Counted from the stretch's first letter, positions 1 through 8,126 are shown. The stretch is DNA of 64,000 bases from Chlorogloea purpurea SAG 13.99 (GCA_016903695.1 JADQBB010000021.1:1-64000); one strand, 5' to 3'. Program-made: numbers and translations. The notes: a model not told the origin generated them from the letters alone.

Positions 1-135
1 GTCGGCATAGCGTATTAATGCACAGTTTCCCTGTTTAGAAGTGCGGCGACGTTCCTTTTCTTTACGGTTGAGATTGCCATATTTATTCCACCAGTATAGG
101 TCTAGCTGGTGTAAATAAATATTTGCCAATAAAGG
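1..135 (-). pseudogene. Group II intron reverse transcriptase, internal fragment cut by the window edge
   Basis: Read on the minus strand this stretch encodes SPLLANIYLHQLDLYWW, a charged linker, and then ALIRYAD at the window edge. These are the RT domain 4 and RT domain 5 (YADD) blocks of group II intron-encoded proteins. The part upstream of SPLL does not match a reverse transcriptase, because the usual GTPQGG block is missing, so the fragment is 5' truncated. The frame stays open to position 1, so the rest of the RT may continue outside the window. It lies downstream of the intron domain V at 205-238, which is the wrong side for one intact intron. It therefore comes from a second copy or from a rearrangement. 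Confidence 0.75.
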
Positions 136-204
136 GCTGCATGGAGTAGGAACAAAGCGCACCTTTATATCTTTCAATATATGTGTTTCTTTATTCCTCT
201 CCCC

Positions 205-238
205 AAACCGAACGTGACAATTTCTCGTCATTCGGCTT
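205..238 (-). ncRNA. Group II intron domain V (catalytic hairpin)
   Basis: The minus strand reads AAGCCGAATGACGA, then GAAA, then TTGTCACGTTCGGTTT, which is exactly 34 nt. It folds as the standard domain V: a lower helix AAGCCGAA/TTCGGTTT carrying an AGC triad, a 2-nt CG bulge, an upper helix and a GAAA tetraloop. It begins 4 nt after the stop codon of the HNH fragment, where domain V should follow the ORF-bearing domain IV. No domain VI hairpin with a bulged A, and no AY 3' end, follows it. The intron is therefore 3' truncated and should not splice. Confidence 0.8.
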
Positions 239-242
239 TCCA

Positions 243-430
243 TCATTGTTGCTTCCTGCGACCGAAAGACGGGGTTAATGCGTGACATTTTCGGCAGAGT
301 AACTGAAGGTTTTCTTGTTCAGATTTCCCGCGAATTTTACGTGGGATTATGTGATGCAAATCAAGATTTTCTGTGCATCTATCAAGTGATCATTATCTTG
401 ACCGAAACGAACATTACAACCGCCCTTTTA
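243..430 (-). pseudogene. HNH endonuclease domain remnant of a group II intron-encoded protein (frameshifted)
   Basis: The minus strand contains HHIIPRKIRGKSEQENLQLL and then CRKCHA before a stop at 243-245. This is the HHI...N...H core plus second Cys pair of an HNH nuclease, as found at the C terminus of many intron-encoded proteins. The upstream part, with GGCNVRFGQDNDHL, is in another frame, so there is a frameshift around 345-365. The stop lies 4 nt before domain V, which supports an intron origin. The RT and maturase parts that should precede it are missing and other genes lie there instead. Confidence 0.65.
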
Positions 431-533
431 AAAAAGCGATCGCTACACCAGAAAAACAGGGGTTAGCCTCTCTAGAACTCAGATGGAGGGAGAAGTTGAG
501 TAATCGACGCTCAAAACAAAATTAGAAATCGGC

Positions 534-1154
534 GTGAGGGCGAGTAATGTTCGCCAATCGGTCAAGATAAAATTCGTTAGATACACCACTACCGCCGGAG
601 AGCGCAAAGAAATGCTCGGTTTACTAATCAAACAAGTTGCCATTACCCCGAGAGAGAGTCCGACTCGTCAAACTCATATTGCCATTCTCTGGCATACGGG
701 AGCGACGGACGAGTTAAGTTCCTCTCGTCCAAGTCAGGCACAAAAGCTCGCCACCTCCGGTGAGGTGATTGCCGCCGTTCGGGTATTAACCCCCGCTCAT
801 AATGATGCCGCCATAGCGGTTGAACTCAACCGGCGCGGGTTGTTAAGTGGCAGGGGTCGCGCTTTCACCGCCGCATCCGTGGCTTGGATTCGGTGGAAAC
901 ATCAAATTCCCAAACCGGGGGCTAGCAATGTTTTTGCCGCAACTGAAGGTATTCGGGATGACGGATGCTACTCGACCTCTGCACTAGCCAAAAAACTAGG
1001 AGTGGGAATTCACACGATTCACTATTGGCGATCTCAAGGAGTGCTAGAGGCTTTTCAGGATATTCCTCACGGCCCCTGGTGGCATCGGGTCACAGCAGAG
1101 GTTCTCCAACTTCTGCGGCAAAAAATTCGTCGCGTGCCCGTCAACCCTGAATAA
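534..1154 (+). pseudogene. Large serine recombinase, C-terminal remnant
   Basis: From about residue 18 the product matches, by pattern, the C-terminal third of large serine recombinases. It shows TTTAGERKEMLGLLIKQVAI, an ILWHTGATDEL beta-strand segment, and then LNRRGLLSGRGRAFTAASVAWIR. The end is a MerR-like helix-turn-helix (YSTSALAKKLGVGIHTIHYW). The N-terminal catalytic resolvase domain with its nucleophilic serine and the zinc-ribbon core are absent. The first 17 or so codons from the GTG look unrelated, so a break lies near 585. It sits between the RT and HNH pieces of the intron on the opposite strand. I infer the debris of an integrated element; it may still make a DNA-binding fragment. 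Confidence 0.65.
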
Positions 1155-1160
1155 TTCCGA

Positions 1161-1580
1161 TTAAAGCCGGGAATTTCCCTCGTCGTCCCGGGCGAAGGAG
1201 AGCAATTGTTCAAGAACTTTTCGAGCTACTTTATATCCCGGCGCTTGTTTACCCAACCTTAAGCCTTTGAGGGCTCGAGCGGCTAAAATTTCTAAATCTT
1301 CGGGACTCAATCCTGCTTGGGGTGAGGGTTGAGTCTTCTCTAGCCAACCTTTTCCCCTCTCATCAGGTATTACCATCGACTCTTCTATCGGTGTATTACA
1401 CGGACGGGGTTGTTCCTGCCGGCTGAATAGTTCCTCAAGCCAGTCCGCCCTCGTCATCCCCTTAGCTTGAGCCGCGATACCGATTTTTTCCCAAGTCGAG
1501 TCGGTTAATCGTAGTGAGCGAACCGAGCGCAGTACTTCACCAATGAGTGCAAATTTTCCTTGCCCGTCCCTTTTCATCAA
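1161..1580 (-). CDS. Unrecognised small protein with a ribbon-helix-helix-like N-terminal part
   Basis: The predicted product is 139 aa. I do not recognise the family. The N-terminal half contains SLRLTDSTWEKIGIAAQAKG followed by MTRADWLEELF, which has the strand-helix-helix rhythm of plasmid-borne ribbon-helix-helix (CopG/Arc-like) proteins. The middle is rich in Pro, Gln and charged residues, and the C-terminal 50 residues look helical. It is convergent with the recombinase remnant (6 nt apart) and has the same orientation as the broken intron. GTATTACA repeats lie inside and upstream of it. A plasmid- or element-derived DNA-binding protein is possible but unproven. A second Met codon follows the first, so the start may be one codon later. 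Confidence 0.45.
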   Translation of the reverse strand: MMKRDGQGKFALIGEVLRSVRSLRLTDSTWEKIGIAAQAKGMTRADWLEELFSRQEQPRPCNTPIEESMVIPDERGKGWLEKTQPSPQAGLSPEDLEILAARALKGLRLGKQAPGYKVARKVLEQLLSFARDDEGNSRL

Positions 1581-1736
1581 ACCCCTCGTCCATGTATTAC
1601 ACCGTCAGTTTAACACTGTTCCTGACTTTACATCCGCGTATTACATGGGTCTGTCCAAGAGCGGAAACCCTGCCATAATCAAAATTTTTTTGATTAATTG
1701 AGCCATCATAATCGGCTGATTCTTCTTCGTGACTTG
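1581..1736. repeat. GTATTACA repeats upstream of the 1161-1580 gene
   Basis: GTATTACA occurs at 1594-1601 and 1638-1645, with a third copy inside the gene at 1393-1400. The first two, with flanking bases (CATGTATTAC at 1591 and GTATTACATG at 1638), also form a 9-of-10 inverted repeat. Their placement just upstream of the gene start suggests an operator or iteron-like site. Three copies of an 8-mer are weak evidence. Confidence 0.3.
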
Positions 1737-2183
1737 TTATTTGCTCAAGAATGACGCAAGATAACAAGCATTACTCGAACATTCCCAAAACCTATTGCAA
1801 GAGGTGCAATATGAATACACAGTCGGTATTCCTAAAGGACGTTTCTTGCCATTAGATTTTGGGATATAGACCCGTTTTGTGGGTTTTGCTTCTGGCAATT
1901 CCCAATTATTGACAAGTTTCACTCGCAGTGCAGGTGTATTAATGACCTCCTTATCAATTCCTGCTGTACGTTTACCATCATTGATTTGAGTGATTTGTCT
2001 AACACTAAGCAATAGATTTGAGCGACTTCTTATTAAAAGTTTCTGCAATCGTCTTAGTTGCTTCCACTTACCAAGTTTTCGGGCGAGAAAGATTCTTTGA
2101 CGCAGATTCTTAACAGTTTTTCGGGCTTGTTTCCAGTTAATCTGTGACCAGTCCTCTAACTGTTTGTTGTCTCCATTTATCAA
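1737..2183 (-). pseudogene. Group II intron-encoded protein, N-terminal fragment
   Basis: The 148-aa frame starts with the typical N-terminal extension of intron reverse transcriptases: [19 protein letters not shown], then a basic RLQKLLIRS block, [17 protein letters not shown] and [19 protein letters not shown]. These correspond to RT0 and RT1. After GIPT the sequence stops resembling an RT ([20 protein letters not shown] and a stop), where a conserved RT2 block should follow. The ORF is therefore broken near 1830. It begins about 630-670 nt inside the intron 5' end, a normal distance for a domain IV ORF. It was once part of an IEP of more than 400 residues. Confidence 0.8.
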
Positions 2184-2850
2184 TCAAGTATTGCCTCGAC
2201 ATCAAACTTATGACTCCATTTAGTTTCTTTATCTGGTTTCTTTCTCATAAAACCCAGAGCAAGTCGGCTGTTCCTTTCGGTCAAGGGCAAATTTTGAACC
2301 CTTATCCTGTCCGTTACGGTCAAGCTTTCGCTTTTTGCTCCATCTTCTGCCCTCCAGAGAATTAGGTCTTTGTTACCTCGGACTTACTCATAATTTTCGA
2401 CCTATTATGAGACTCTGTAGGGTTTACCTTGTCGTATCACTTGAATCATTGAATAGGTTAGGATGGTTATCTTTTCTGCGGAAGGATTTATGTTTCCACG
2501 CTTGGTGAAAGGTCAAATCACCTCGCCACCTTCTTACCTTTTGGTCATAGCCTGTCAGGGATAATTTGGCTATTTCCTGAATAACGCCGTTTAATAGATA
2601 ACTTAGACTATGTTCATCCTTTCTATTCTCCCTCTAGCTCCTTACCGCTTAATCCCTAGCAGTTTCGGCTACATTTGTGACCTGCAGTCCATCTTTTTCA
2701 TTACTTACTCGGATGTGGTCGGACTCTGGTTGAGTCTTTTACACGAGGGTAGGGGATGGAAATTCCCCTAGGAACGTCGGCGTTCCGTTCCAAGTGACCT
2801 TTCAAGTCGCACCGACCAGTTCAGGTCGCGCCACGCTAAACGAATCGCAC
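2184..2850 (-). ncRNA. Group II intron 5' portion (domains I-III), degenerate intron
   Basis: There is no gene here. On the minus strand the 5' end candidates are GTGCGATTCG starting at 2850 and GTGCGACTTGAAAGG starting at 2812; both fit the group II GUGYG boundary. The 2850 start is preferred because a GACC...GGTC hairpin then falls inside domain I, with the second GTGCG motif as internal sequence. The roughly 670 nt up to the ORF start fits ribozyme domains I-III. Together with the RT fragment, HNH remnant and domain V on the same strand, this outlines one intron spanning about 205-2850 that was later broken. Exact domain borders need a folding model. Confidence 0.65.
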
Positions 2851-2918
2851 AAGACCCTCGCTTTTACCGATGGGATGAAGCCCGACCAGTATAGAAACAG
2901 CTCTGCACGATTAAATCT

Positions 2919-2947
2919 TTGACAATTTAGCCACCAAGGTTTAACAT
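2919..2947 (+). promoter_or_regulatory. Sigma-70-type promoter for tnpB
   Basis: TTGACA at 2919-2924 is a perfect -35 box. It is followed after 17 nt by TAACAT at 2942-2947, a good -10. The expected transcript would start about 15-20 nt before the ATG at 2972. No strong Shine-Dalgarno sequence is visible. Confidence 0.55.
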
Positions 2948-2971
2948 AGTAAATATAGTTTGGTAAACAAG

Positions 2972-4138
2972 ATGTTAAAAGCCTTCAAGTACAGAATCTA
3001 TCCGACAAGTGAGCAATCAGTTTTGCTCGCCAAGTCGTTTGGTTGTGCTAGATGGTTTTACAATTACGCTCTGAACTTAACCAACCAAACTTACAAGGAA
3101 ACCGGAAAAGGGTTGAGTAGAAATGAAATAATCAATCTTCTACCGAACCTTAAGAAAGAGTATGAATGGTTAACTGAAGTACCTTCGCAAATTTTACAGC
3201 AAGTTGCTTTGAACCTTTCTAGTGCTTTCCTTAATTTCTTTGAAAGTAGAGCTAAATATCCTAGTTTCAAGAAAAAGCAAAATAGACAGTCGATTAGATT
3301 CCCTCAATACTCTAAGTTAAAAGATGATGTTCTGGTATTACCTAAGATTGGTGAAGTCCATTGCCAAGTTTCACGGCGACCCGAGGGGAGCTTAAAGTCT
3401 GTTACGGTTTCGGTTAATCCATCGGGAGAATACTTTGCTTCCTGTCTCTACAATGATGGTAAAGATTTACCAAAACAGTCGTCTGAAGGGAAGGCGCTCG
3501 GGGTAGATTTAGGTTTGTCTCATTATGCTGTTACTTCTGATGGAACAAAACATGGAAACCCCAAATATTATCGAAAATACGAGCTAATATTAGCGAGACG
3601 ACAGAAGCAATTAAGCCGTAAACAGAAAGGGTCTAACAACCGTAATAAAGCTAGGGTTAAAGTTGCTAAAGTTCACGCCCTTATTGTTCGTTGTCGTGAA
3701 GATTTTCTCCACAAACTAAGTCGTAAATTAGTTGACGAAAACCAAGTCATCGTTGTGGAAAATCTGGCAGTCAGAAACATGGTGAAAAATCACAGTCTAG
3801 CCAAATCAATCAGTGACGCTGGTTGGGGACAATTTTTGACCATGTTAAAGTACAAAGCCGAATGGGATGGGAAAACCTACATTGAAGTAGATAGGTTTTA
3901 TCCAAGCTCTAAGACTTGTAATAACTGCTTGAATCGAGTTGATAGTTTACCACTAGATATTAGATTTTGGGACTGCAATAACTGCGGAACTAAAAATATC
4001 GATAGGGACATCAACGCCGCTAAAAATATCAGGGATGAAGGTTTACGAATTCTGGCGGTAGGGCATACCGCTACTGCTTCGGGAGGGAGAGTAAGACCAA
4101 GTAAAGGCACTGCTTTTGCTTCAGGCATCTCCCCGTGA
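2972..4138 (+). CDS. tnpB: TnpB (OrfB), RNA-guided endonuclease of an IS200/IS605 (IS1341-type) element
   Basis: The 388-aa product is full length for TnpB. It starts MLKAFKYRIYPT, the usual TnpB N terminus; a TTG four codons upstream is less likely. The RuvC catalytic residues are all present: Asp in GVDLGL (about residue 179), Glu in VVENL (about 263) and Asp in NIDRDINAAKNI (about 346). A Cys4 zinc finger (CNNC, then CNNC about 15 residues later) lies between the last two. TnpB proteins cut DNA guided by an RNA transcribed from the element's right end. No tnpA transposase is nearby, so it is a solo element that could move only with TnpA supplied in trans. The frame is intact, unlike the neighbouring intron pieces. 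Confidence 0.93.
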   Translation: MLKAFKYRIYPTSEQSVLLAKSFGCARWFYNYALNLTNQTYKETGKGLSRNEIINLLPNLKKEYEWLTEVPSQILQQVALNLSSAFLNFFESRAKYPSFKKKQNRQSIRFPQYSKLKDDVLVLPKIGEVHCQVSRRPEGSLKSVTVSVNPSGEYFASCLYNDGKDLPKQSSEGKALGVDLGLSHYAVTSDGTKHGNPKYYRKYELILARRQKQLSRKQKGSNNRNKARVKVAKVHALIVRCREDFLHKLSRKLVDENQVIVVENLAVRNMVKNHSLAKSISDAGWGQFLTMLKYKAEWDGKTYIEVDRFYPSSKTCNNCLNRVDSLPLDIRFWDCNNCGTKNIDRDINAAKNIRDEGLRILAVGHTATASGGRVRPSKGTAFASGISP

Positions 4139-4175
4139 ACGAAGAATCCCTCGTGATAAGCGATGGGAGTGTCAA
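4020..4175 (+). ncRNA. Probable omega-RNA / right end of the IS200/IS605 element
   Basis: In this family the guide RNA overlaps the 3' part of tnpB and runs to the right end. Here a GCGGTAGGGCATACCGC inverted repeat lies in the last part of the gene. A hairpin CCCTCG-TGATAAG-CGATGGG at 4148-4167 is followed by GTGTCAA, which resembles cyanobacterial right ends (AATCCC...GGGAGTGTCAA). The guide would be the bases just beyond the element end. The limits given are inferred. Confidence 0.5.
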
Positions 4176-4196
4176 AATCCCGCCTTTAGAGAAAAA

Positions 4197-4215
4197 CCTC
4201 GGTAAATGTCCGAGG
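4197..4215. repeat. Perfect 6-bp hairpin beyond the TnpB element end
   Basis: CCTCGG (4197-4202), a 7-nt loop and CCGAGG (4210-4215) form a clean stem 22 nt past the presumed right end. It lacks a T tract, so it is not an obvious intrinsic terminator. It may be part of a structured end or of the target site. Confidence 0.35.
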
Positions 4216-4369
4216 GTGCTAATGTAGGAGAACTCAAATACAATACAAAAGGAAGATGCCAAAACAATTGGGGTATTAGCATTTACCTCCATAATTAATA
4301 TTACAATTTTTTTAACTGATTGTAAACAATAGTTGACTTTTATAATGCTATGTGTACAAGATCGATACA

Positions 4370-5752
4370 TTAAATAACATTATCTATCAATCCTAATGCC
4401 GTCAATTGAGCTTGCCCTTTCTGTAAAGATTCTCGCCACTCTTTATTCGGGTCACTATCAGCCACAATTCCCGCTCCCACTTGACCCCAGACGTTATAAA
4501 ATCCATTAGCGGGAGTTAATAACAAAGTGCGGATTAAAATATTGAGATCCAAATTGCCCCTAGTATCTATGTAGCCGCAGGATCCGTAAAATAAACTACG
4601 GCGCAGGGGTTCCAATTCTTCGATGATCTCCATACAGCGTACTTTAGGACAGCCGGTGATAGTACCCCCTGGAAACATGGCCCGAATTAAATCCACGCCA
4701 TCGTATTGGGGCTTTAATGTGCCACGAACATTACTCACCAAGTGCATTACATGACTATATCGCTCTATAGTTAATAACTCATCTACAGCGATCGAACCCC
4801 ACTGGCACACCTTACCCAGATCGTTCCTCTCCAAATCCACCAACATGATATGTTCGGCCCTTTCCTTAACATTAGCCAGTAAATCCCCTGCTAATCGGGC
4901 ATCGGTATCAGCATCACCGCCTCTGGCCCTCGTCCCCGCGATCGGACGGGTTTGGGCCTTATGGGCCCATAATTGCACCAATCTTTCGGGAGAACAACTG
5001 ATCACTATCCCCGCCGGTGTTTGCCAATAACTAGCGAAAGGAGAAGGATTGATTCTCTGTAGCCGCTTATATATTTCCCAACCATCAGCAGTAGTCGCCG
5101 CCTGAAATCGCAGAGATAGATTAGTTTGAAATACATCCCCCGCTTTAATATACCGCAGTGCCTTTCTCACCGCCTCTTCATAATCATCTTTGTCGGTACA
5201 AAATCTCAATTGGTTGCCATCAAGAAGCGACGGGGCTAATGGGGGCGAAAGTTTTGCGCCCGTATGCGCTTCGAGAAGGTTTTGATAATAATCCAAATCC
5301 TTAACATTACTAACCGCTAACCAGAGGATTTGTCCAGCGTGATCTAAGACGGCGAAATCTAAAGGCTCATACCAATAAGCCACGGGAAAGGGCAGAGTAT
5401 CAGGATTGATAGCCGGTATATTCTCGATCTCTCTAGCTAGATCGTAACTTAACCAACCCAACCAACCCCCGCTAAAAGGCAAATGAGGACAGGGCGACGG
5501 GGGCGGTGATGAATTTAATAACCCTTTGAGAAAAGGCAAAATATCACCCAGGGGCGGTGTCCATAATTTCCCCTGTCGGGGCGCACCCGCACAGATAGAG
5601 TAGCGAGAAAGATGGGGGTAATCGGGGGGAGTAGGATAGGGACTTTCTAAAAGAGTGCCGACGCTTCCGGGAGCGTAGAATAGGGACTCGAATATCTGTG
5701 AGCCGGTACGCCCTTCTAGAGGTATGGCTCTCCAGTGCCAAGGTTCCACCAT
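4370..5752 (-). CDS. pabB: Chorismate-binding enzyme, aminodeoxychorismate/anthranilate synthase component I
   Basis: The 460-aa product belongs to the chorismate-binding family that, with an amidotransferase partner, makes 4-amino-4-deoxychorismate (folate) or anthranilate (tryptophan). The N-terminal GWLGWLSYDLAREIE block is typical of PabB-type proteins. The C-terminal core has IKAGDVFQTNLS, PIAGTRARGG (residues 270-279), VDLERNDLGKV and GGTITGCPKVRCMEIIEELE. Residue 272 is Ala in PIAGT, as in TrpE; E. coli PabB has Lys there (PIKGT), so the chemistry is open. The gene is last in a der-ecfT-pabB run, 3 nt after ecfT. No glutaminase partner is in the window. Confidence 0.8.
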   Translation of the reverse strand: MVEPWHWRAIPLEGRTGSQIFESLFYAPGSVGTLLESPYPTPPDYPHLSRYSICAGAPRQGKLWTPPLGDILPFLKGLLNSSPPPSPCPHLPFSGGWLGWLSYDLAREIENIPAINPDTLPFPVAYWYEPLDFAVLDHAGQILWLAVSNVKDLDYYQNLLEAHTGAKLSPPLAPSLLDGNQLRFCTDKDDYEEAVRKALRYIKAGDVFQTNLSLRFQAATTADGWEIYKRLQRINPSPFASYWQTPAGIVISCSPERLVQLWAHKAQTRPIAGTRARGGDADTDARLAGDLLANVKERAEHIMLVDLERNDLGKVCQWGSIAVDELLTIERYSHVMHLVSNVRGTLKPQYDGVDLIRAMFPGGTITGCPKVRCMEIIEELEPLRRSLFYGSCGYIDTRGNLDLNILIRTLLLTPANGFYNVWGQVGAGIVADSDPNKEWRESLQKGQAQLTALGLIDNVI

Positions 5753-5755
5753 CGC

Positions 5756-6634
5756 CTACTCTAAGCCCCCTAGAACGAACCGCGCCACCCAAAAAGGAAT
5801 CAGAGTAGCCAGAGCGATCCAATCAGGGGTTTTCAGGCGTAATTGATGCCACTGCACTCGATGTTCGTTGGGAGAGGTAAAGCCCCTCACTTCCATCGCC
5901 ACGGCTATTTGTTCGGCGCGGCGCAGTAAGTTTTCAAATAAAGTTTCTACTACCGTCAGCCACACCTTAGCGCTGCGCTTCCACCCCAGTTTACGCCACT
6001 CGATCGCCCGCGTCTGGATCGATCGACCTAAATTCTGTACCTCTTCTAACACCAGGGGTATAAACCGGAGAGATAGGGTGAGGGTGAGAGTGATTTCGGT
6101 AATCGGCCAGCCCAGTCGCCGTAGAGGACTCATCAAGTCTTCCAATCCCGCGGTAATTTCTTCCGGCGCGGTGGTCAAGAGAAATAAATTCGTGCTGTAG
6201 ATCAAAGTAAATACGAGAGTGCTAACCCTCACCGCCAGATCTAAAGAGCGACGGGTGATAAAGATTTTACCCTTATCCACCAACACATATTGATAATCGG
6301 TGACGGGGGGTAAAGTGAGGGAAGCATCGGGTAGACGGGGAACCGAATCCACCGACAAGCCATCGGGGGTAATAGCAGTGAGGAACAACACCAACACCGA
6401 TAAGAAAACCAGCCACCCCATCTGCTGCCGCCAGACTCGCACCGGAATCCTCGCGGCGAAAGTTAGGACGATTAATAAACCCGCTATGACCAAACGCCAC
6501 CAAGCATTAGCCAGTAGGGGGGCGGCCAGAAAAGCCATCAACCAGGCGAACTTCACCCGCGAATCCAGTTTATGTAACCATGTAATGGGTTTGTCGAGAT
6601 AAAGACCGATGGGGAGCGATCGCAATAAATCCAT
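5756..6634 (-). CDS. ecfT: EcfT/CbiQ-family transmembrane component of an energy-coupling-factor transporter
   Basis: The 292-aa membrane protein has hydrophobic segments near residues 28-65 and 70-95, around 140-160 and at the C terminus. The cytoplasmic loop carries the family coupling motif in AMEVRGFTSP, the Ala-Arg-Gly that contacts the ATPases. The N terminus LDKPITWLHKLDSRVKFAW is a standard EcfT opening. EcfT links vitamin- or metal-binding S components to paired ATPases. Neither an S component nor an ATPase is nearby, as expected for a shared module encoded at scattered loci. It lies 9 nt after der and 3 nt before pabB, so the three are probably one transcript. Confidence 0.85.
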   Translation of the reverse strand: MDLLRSLPIGLYLDKPITWLHKLDSRVKFAWLMAFLAAPLLANAWWRLVIAGLLIVLTFAARIPVRVWRQQMGWLVFLSVLVLFLTAITPDGLSVDSVPRLPDASLTLPPVTDYQYVLVDKGKIFITRRSLDLAVRVSTLVFTLIYSTNLFLLTTAPEEITAGLEDLMSPLRRLGWPITEITLTLTLSLRFIPLVLEEVQNLGRSIQTRAIEWRKLGWKRSAKVWLTVVETLFENLLRRAEQIAVAMEVRGFTSPNEHRVQWHQLRLKTPDWIALATLIPFWVARFVLGGLE

Positions 6635-6643
6635 AGTAAACCG

Positions 6644-8005
6644 TTACTTGACTTTAATGGCTCTATTGGTAGTTCTCTCCACCTCCCGGGCCGGCTTCCC
6701 ACGCCAGATCAAGCGGACGGGAGTACCGACAAAGCCCAATTGTTGACGGAATTGATTCTCGATATAACGACGGTAGTTATCGTTAAACCGTTTCGGGTCG
6801 TTGACGAATAAAGCGATCGTGGGTGGTTGAGCGCTTACCTGAGTCCCGTAATAGATCTTACCTTGTCTCCCGCCCCTGGTGGTGGGTGGATTGTGCCATT
6901 TCGCCGCTTCTTCCAACACATCGTTAATGACCGCGGTACTGACGCGTCTGCGGTGGGCTTGATAGGACTCTAACACTAAATCTAGGATTTTATTAACTCT
7001 CTGACCCGTCTGGGCGCTGATGAATATCATCTTTACCCATTCCATGAAGTAGAGGCGAGATTGGATCAATTGAGTGTAAGTGTTGATCGTGTAAGTATCC
7101 TTATCGATCGCGTCCCACTTATTCACCACTAGTACCACGCCTCGACCTTCTTCGATGATCCTATCGGCTAGTTTTAAATCTTGGTCTGTCACTCCATCGA
7201 TCACATCGATGACGAATAGCACCACATCGGCGCGGCGAATCGCTTTAAACGCGCGGTTGATGCTGAAAAACTCGGCCCCGTAATCCACATTTTTCTTACG
7301 TCTGATGCCAGCAGTATCGATGAGGCGATAGGTTTGCCCCTCGTGTTCGATGAAGGTATCGATACTATCGCGGGTAGTGCCGGAAATGGGCGAGACGATC
7401 GCTCTCTGTTCTCCCGTCAGGGCGTTGAGTAAGCTGGATTTACCCACATTGGGCCGGCCGATGATGGCTACTTTAATTTCTTCCGATTCTTCTAATTGGT
7501 CGGTGGGCGGCAGATGTTTGATCACTTCATCGAGTAACTCACCCGTGCCGCTGCCGTGAATCGAGGAGATAGGGTAAGGCTCACCTAAACCCAATTCCCA
7601 GAACACGGTGGCTTGAATAATCCCCGTATCCGCCGACTCGCACTTATTAACCGCTAGAATCACGGGCACGGTTTGCTGTCTCAACCAACCCGCTATTTCA
7701 TAATCGCCGGAAGTGGGGCCCGATTGACCGTCCACCACGAAAATCGCCACACTGGCTTCAGCGAGGGCGATCATCGCCTGTTCGCGGATCAACGGTAAGA
7801 ATTCCGTCTCATCATGGAAGACGAGGCCCCCCGTATCCACCACTTGAAAATCTCGATCGCACCAGAAAGCATTCTGATAGGTTCTATCTCTAGTAATACC
7901 GGGTTCATCAAACACGATCGCTTGTTGATCCCCGGCGAGACGGTTAACCAAGGTGGATTTGCCCACATTAGGCCGTCCGATAATCGCAACAATAGGCAGT
8001 TTCAT
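6644..8005 (-). CDS. der: Ribosome-assembly GTPase Der (EngA)
   Basis: Der is an essential double GTPase for maturation of the 50S subunit. The start chosen is the Met at 8005 ([20 protein letters not shown]), giving 453 aa as is usual; the open frame continues 21 codons upstream to 8068 but that extension is not family-like. Two GTPase domains are complete: GRPNVGKS with [13 protein letters not shown] and NKCE in the first; GRPNVGKS with [14 protein letters not shown] and NKWD in the second. A KH-like C-terminal domain ends in a basic TNRAIKVK tail. It probably leads the der-ecfT-pabB operon. Confidence 0.97.
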   Translation of the reverse strand: MKLPIVAIIGRPNVGKSTLVNRLAGDQQAIVFDEPGITRDRTYQNAFWCDRDFQVVDTGGLVFHDETEFLPLIREQAMIALAEASVAIFVVDGQSGPTSGDYEIAGWLRQQTVPVILAVNKCESADTGIIQATVFWELGLGEPYPISSIHGSGTGELLDEVIKHLPPTDQLEESEEIKVAIIGRPNVGKSSLLNALTGEQRAIVSPISGTTRDSIDTFIEHEGQTYRLIDTAGIRRKKNVDYGAEFFSINRAFKAIRRADVVLFVIDVIDGVTDQDLKLADRIIEEGRGVVLVVNKWDAIDKDTYTINTYTQLIQSRLYFMEWVKMIFISAQTGQRVNKILDLVLESYQAHRRRVSTAVINDVLEEAAKWHNPPTTRGGRQGKIYYGTQVSAQPPTIALFVNDPKRFNDNYRRYIENQFRQQLGFVGTPVRLIWRGKPAREVERTTNRAIKVK

Positions 8006-8126
8006 AACACAAAGAATGGTGTGAGGCTTGGTCTTTTCTGCCTCAATTATCACCCAGTCTTCTATCATAGTGTGTTCTTTTCTTTCTTGCTTTAGATAGA
8101 GGCAAAAAAGAAACTTTTATCGCCCG

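Noticed and set aside
278..466. Plus-strand 62-aa ORF
   Set aside because: It is the antisense of the HNH remnant and has no recognisable features.
2144..2365. Plus-strand 73-aa ORF
   Set aside because: It lies antisense to the intron ribozyme region and the RT start; composition is not protein-like.
3898..4370. Minus-strand ORFs of 76 and 99 aa over the tnpB 3' end
   Set aside because: They are shadows of tnpB and the element end, and lack a start signal.
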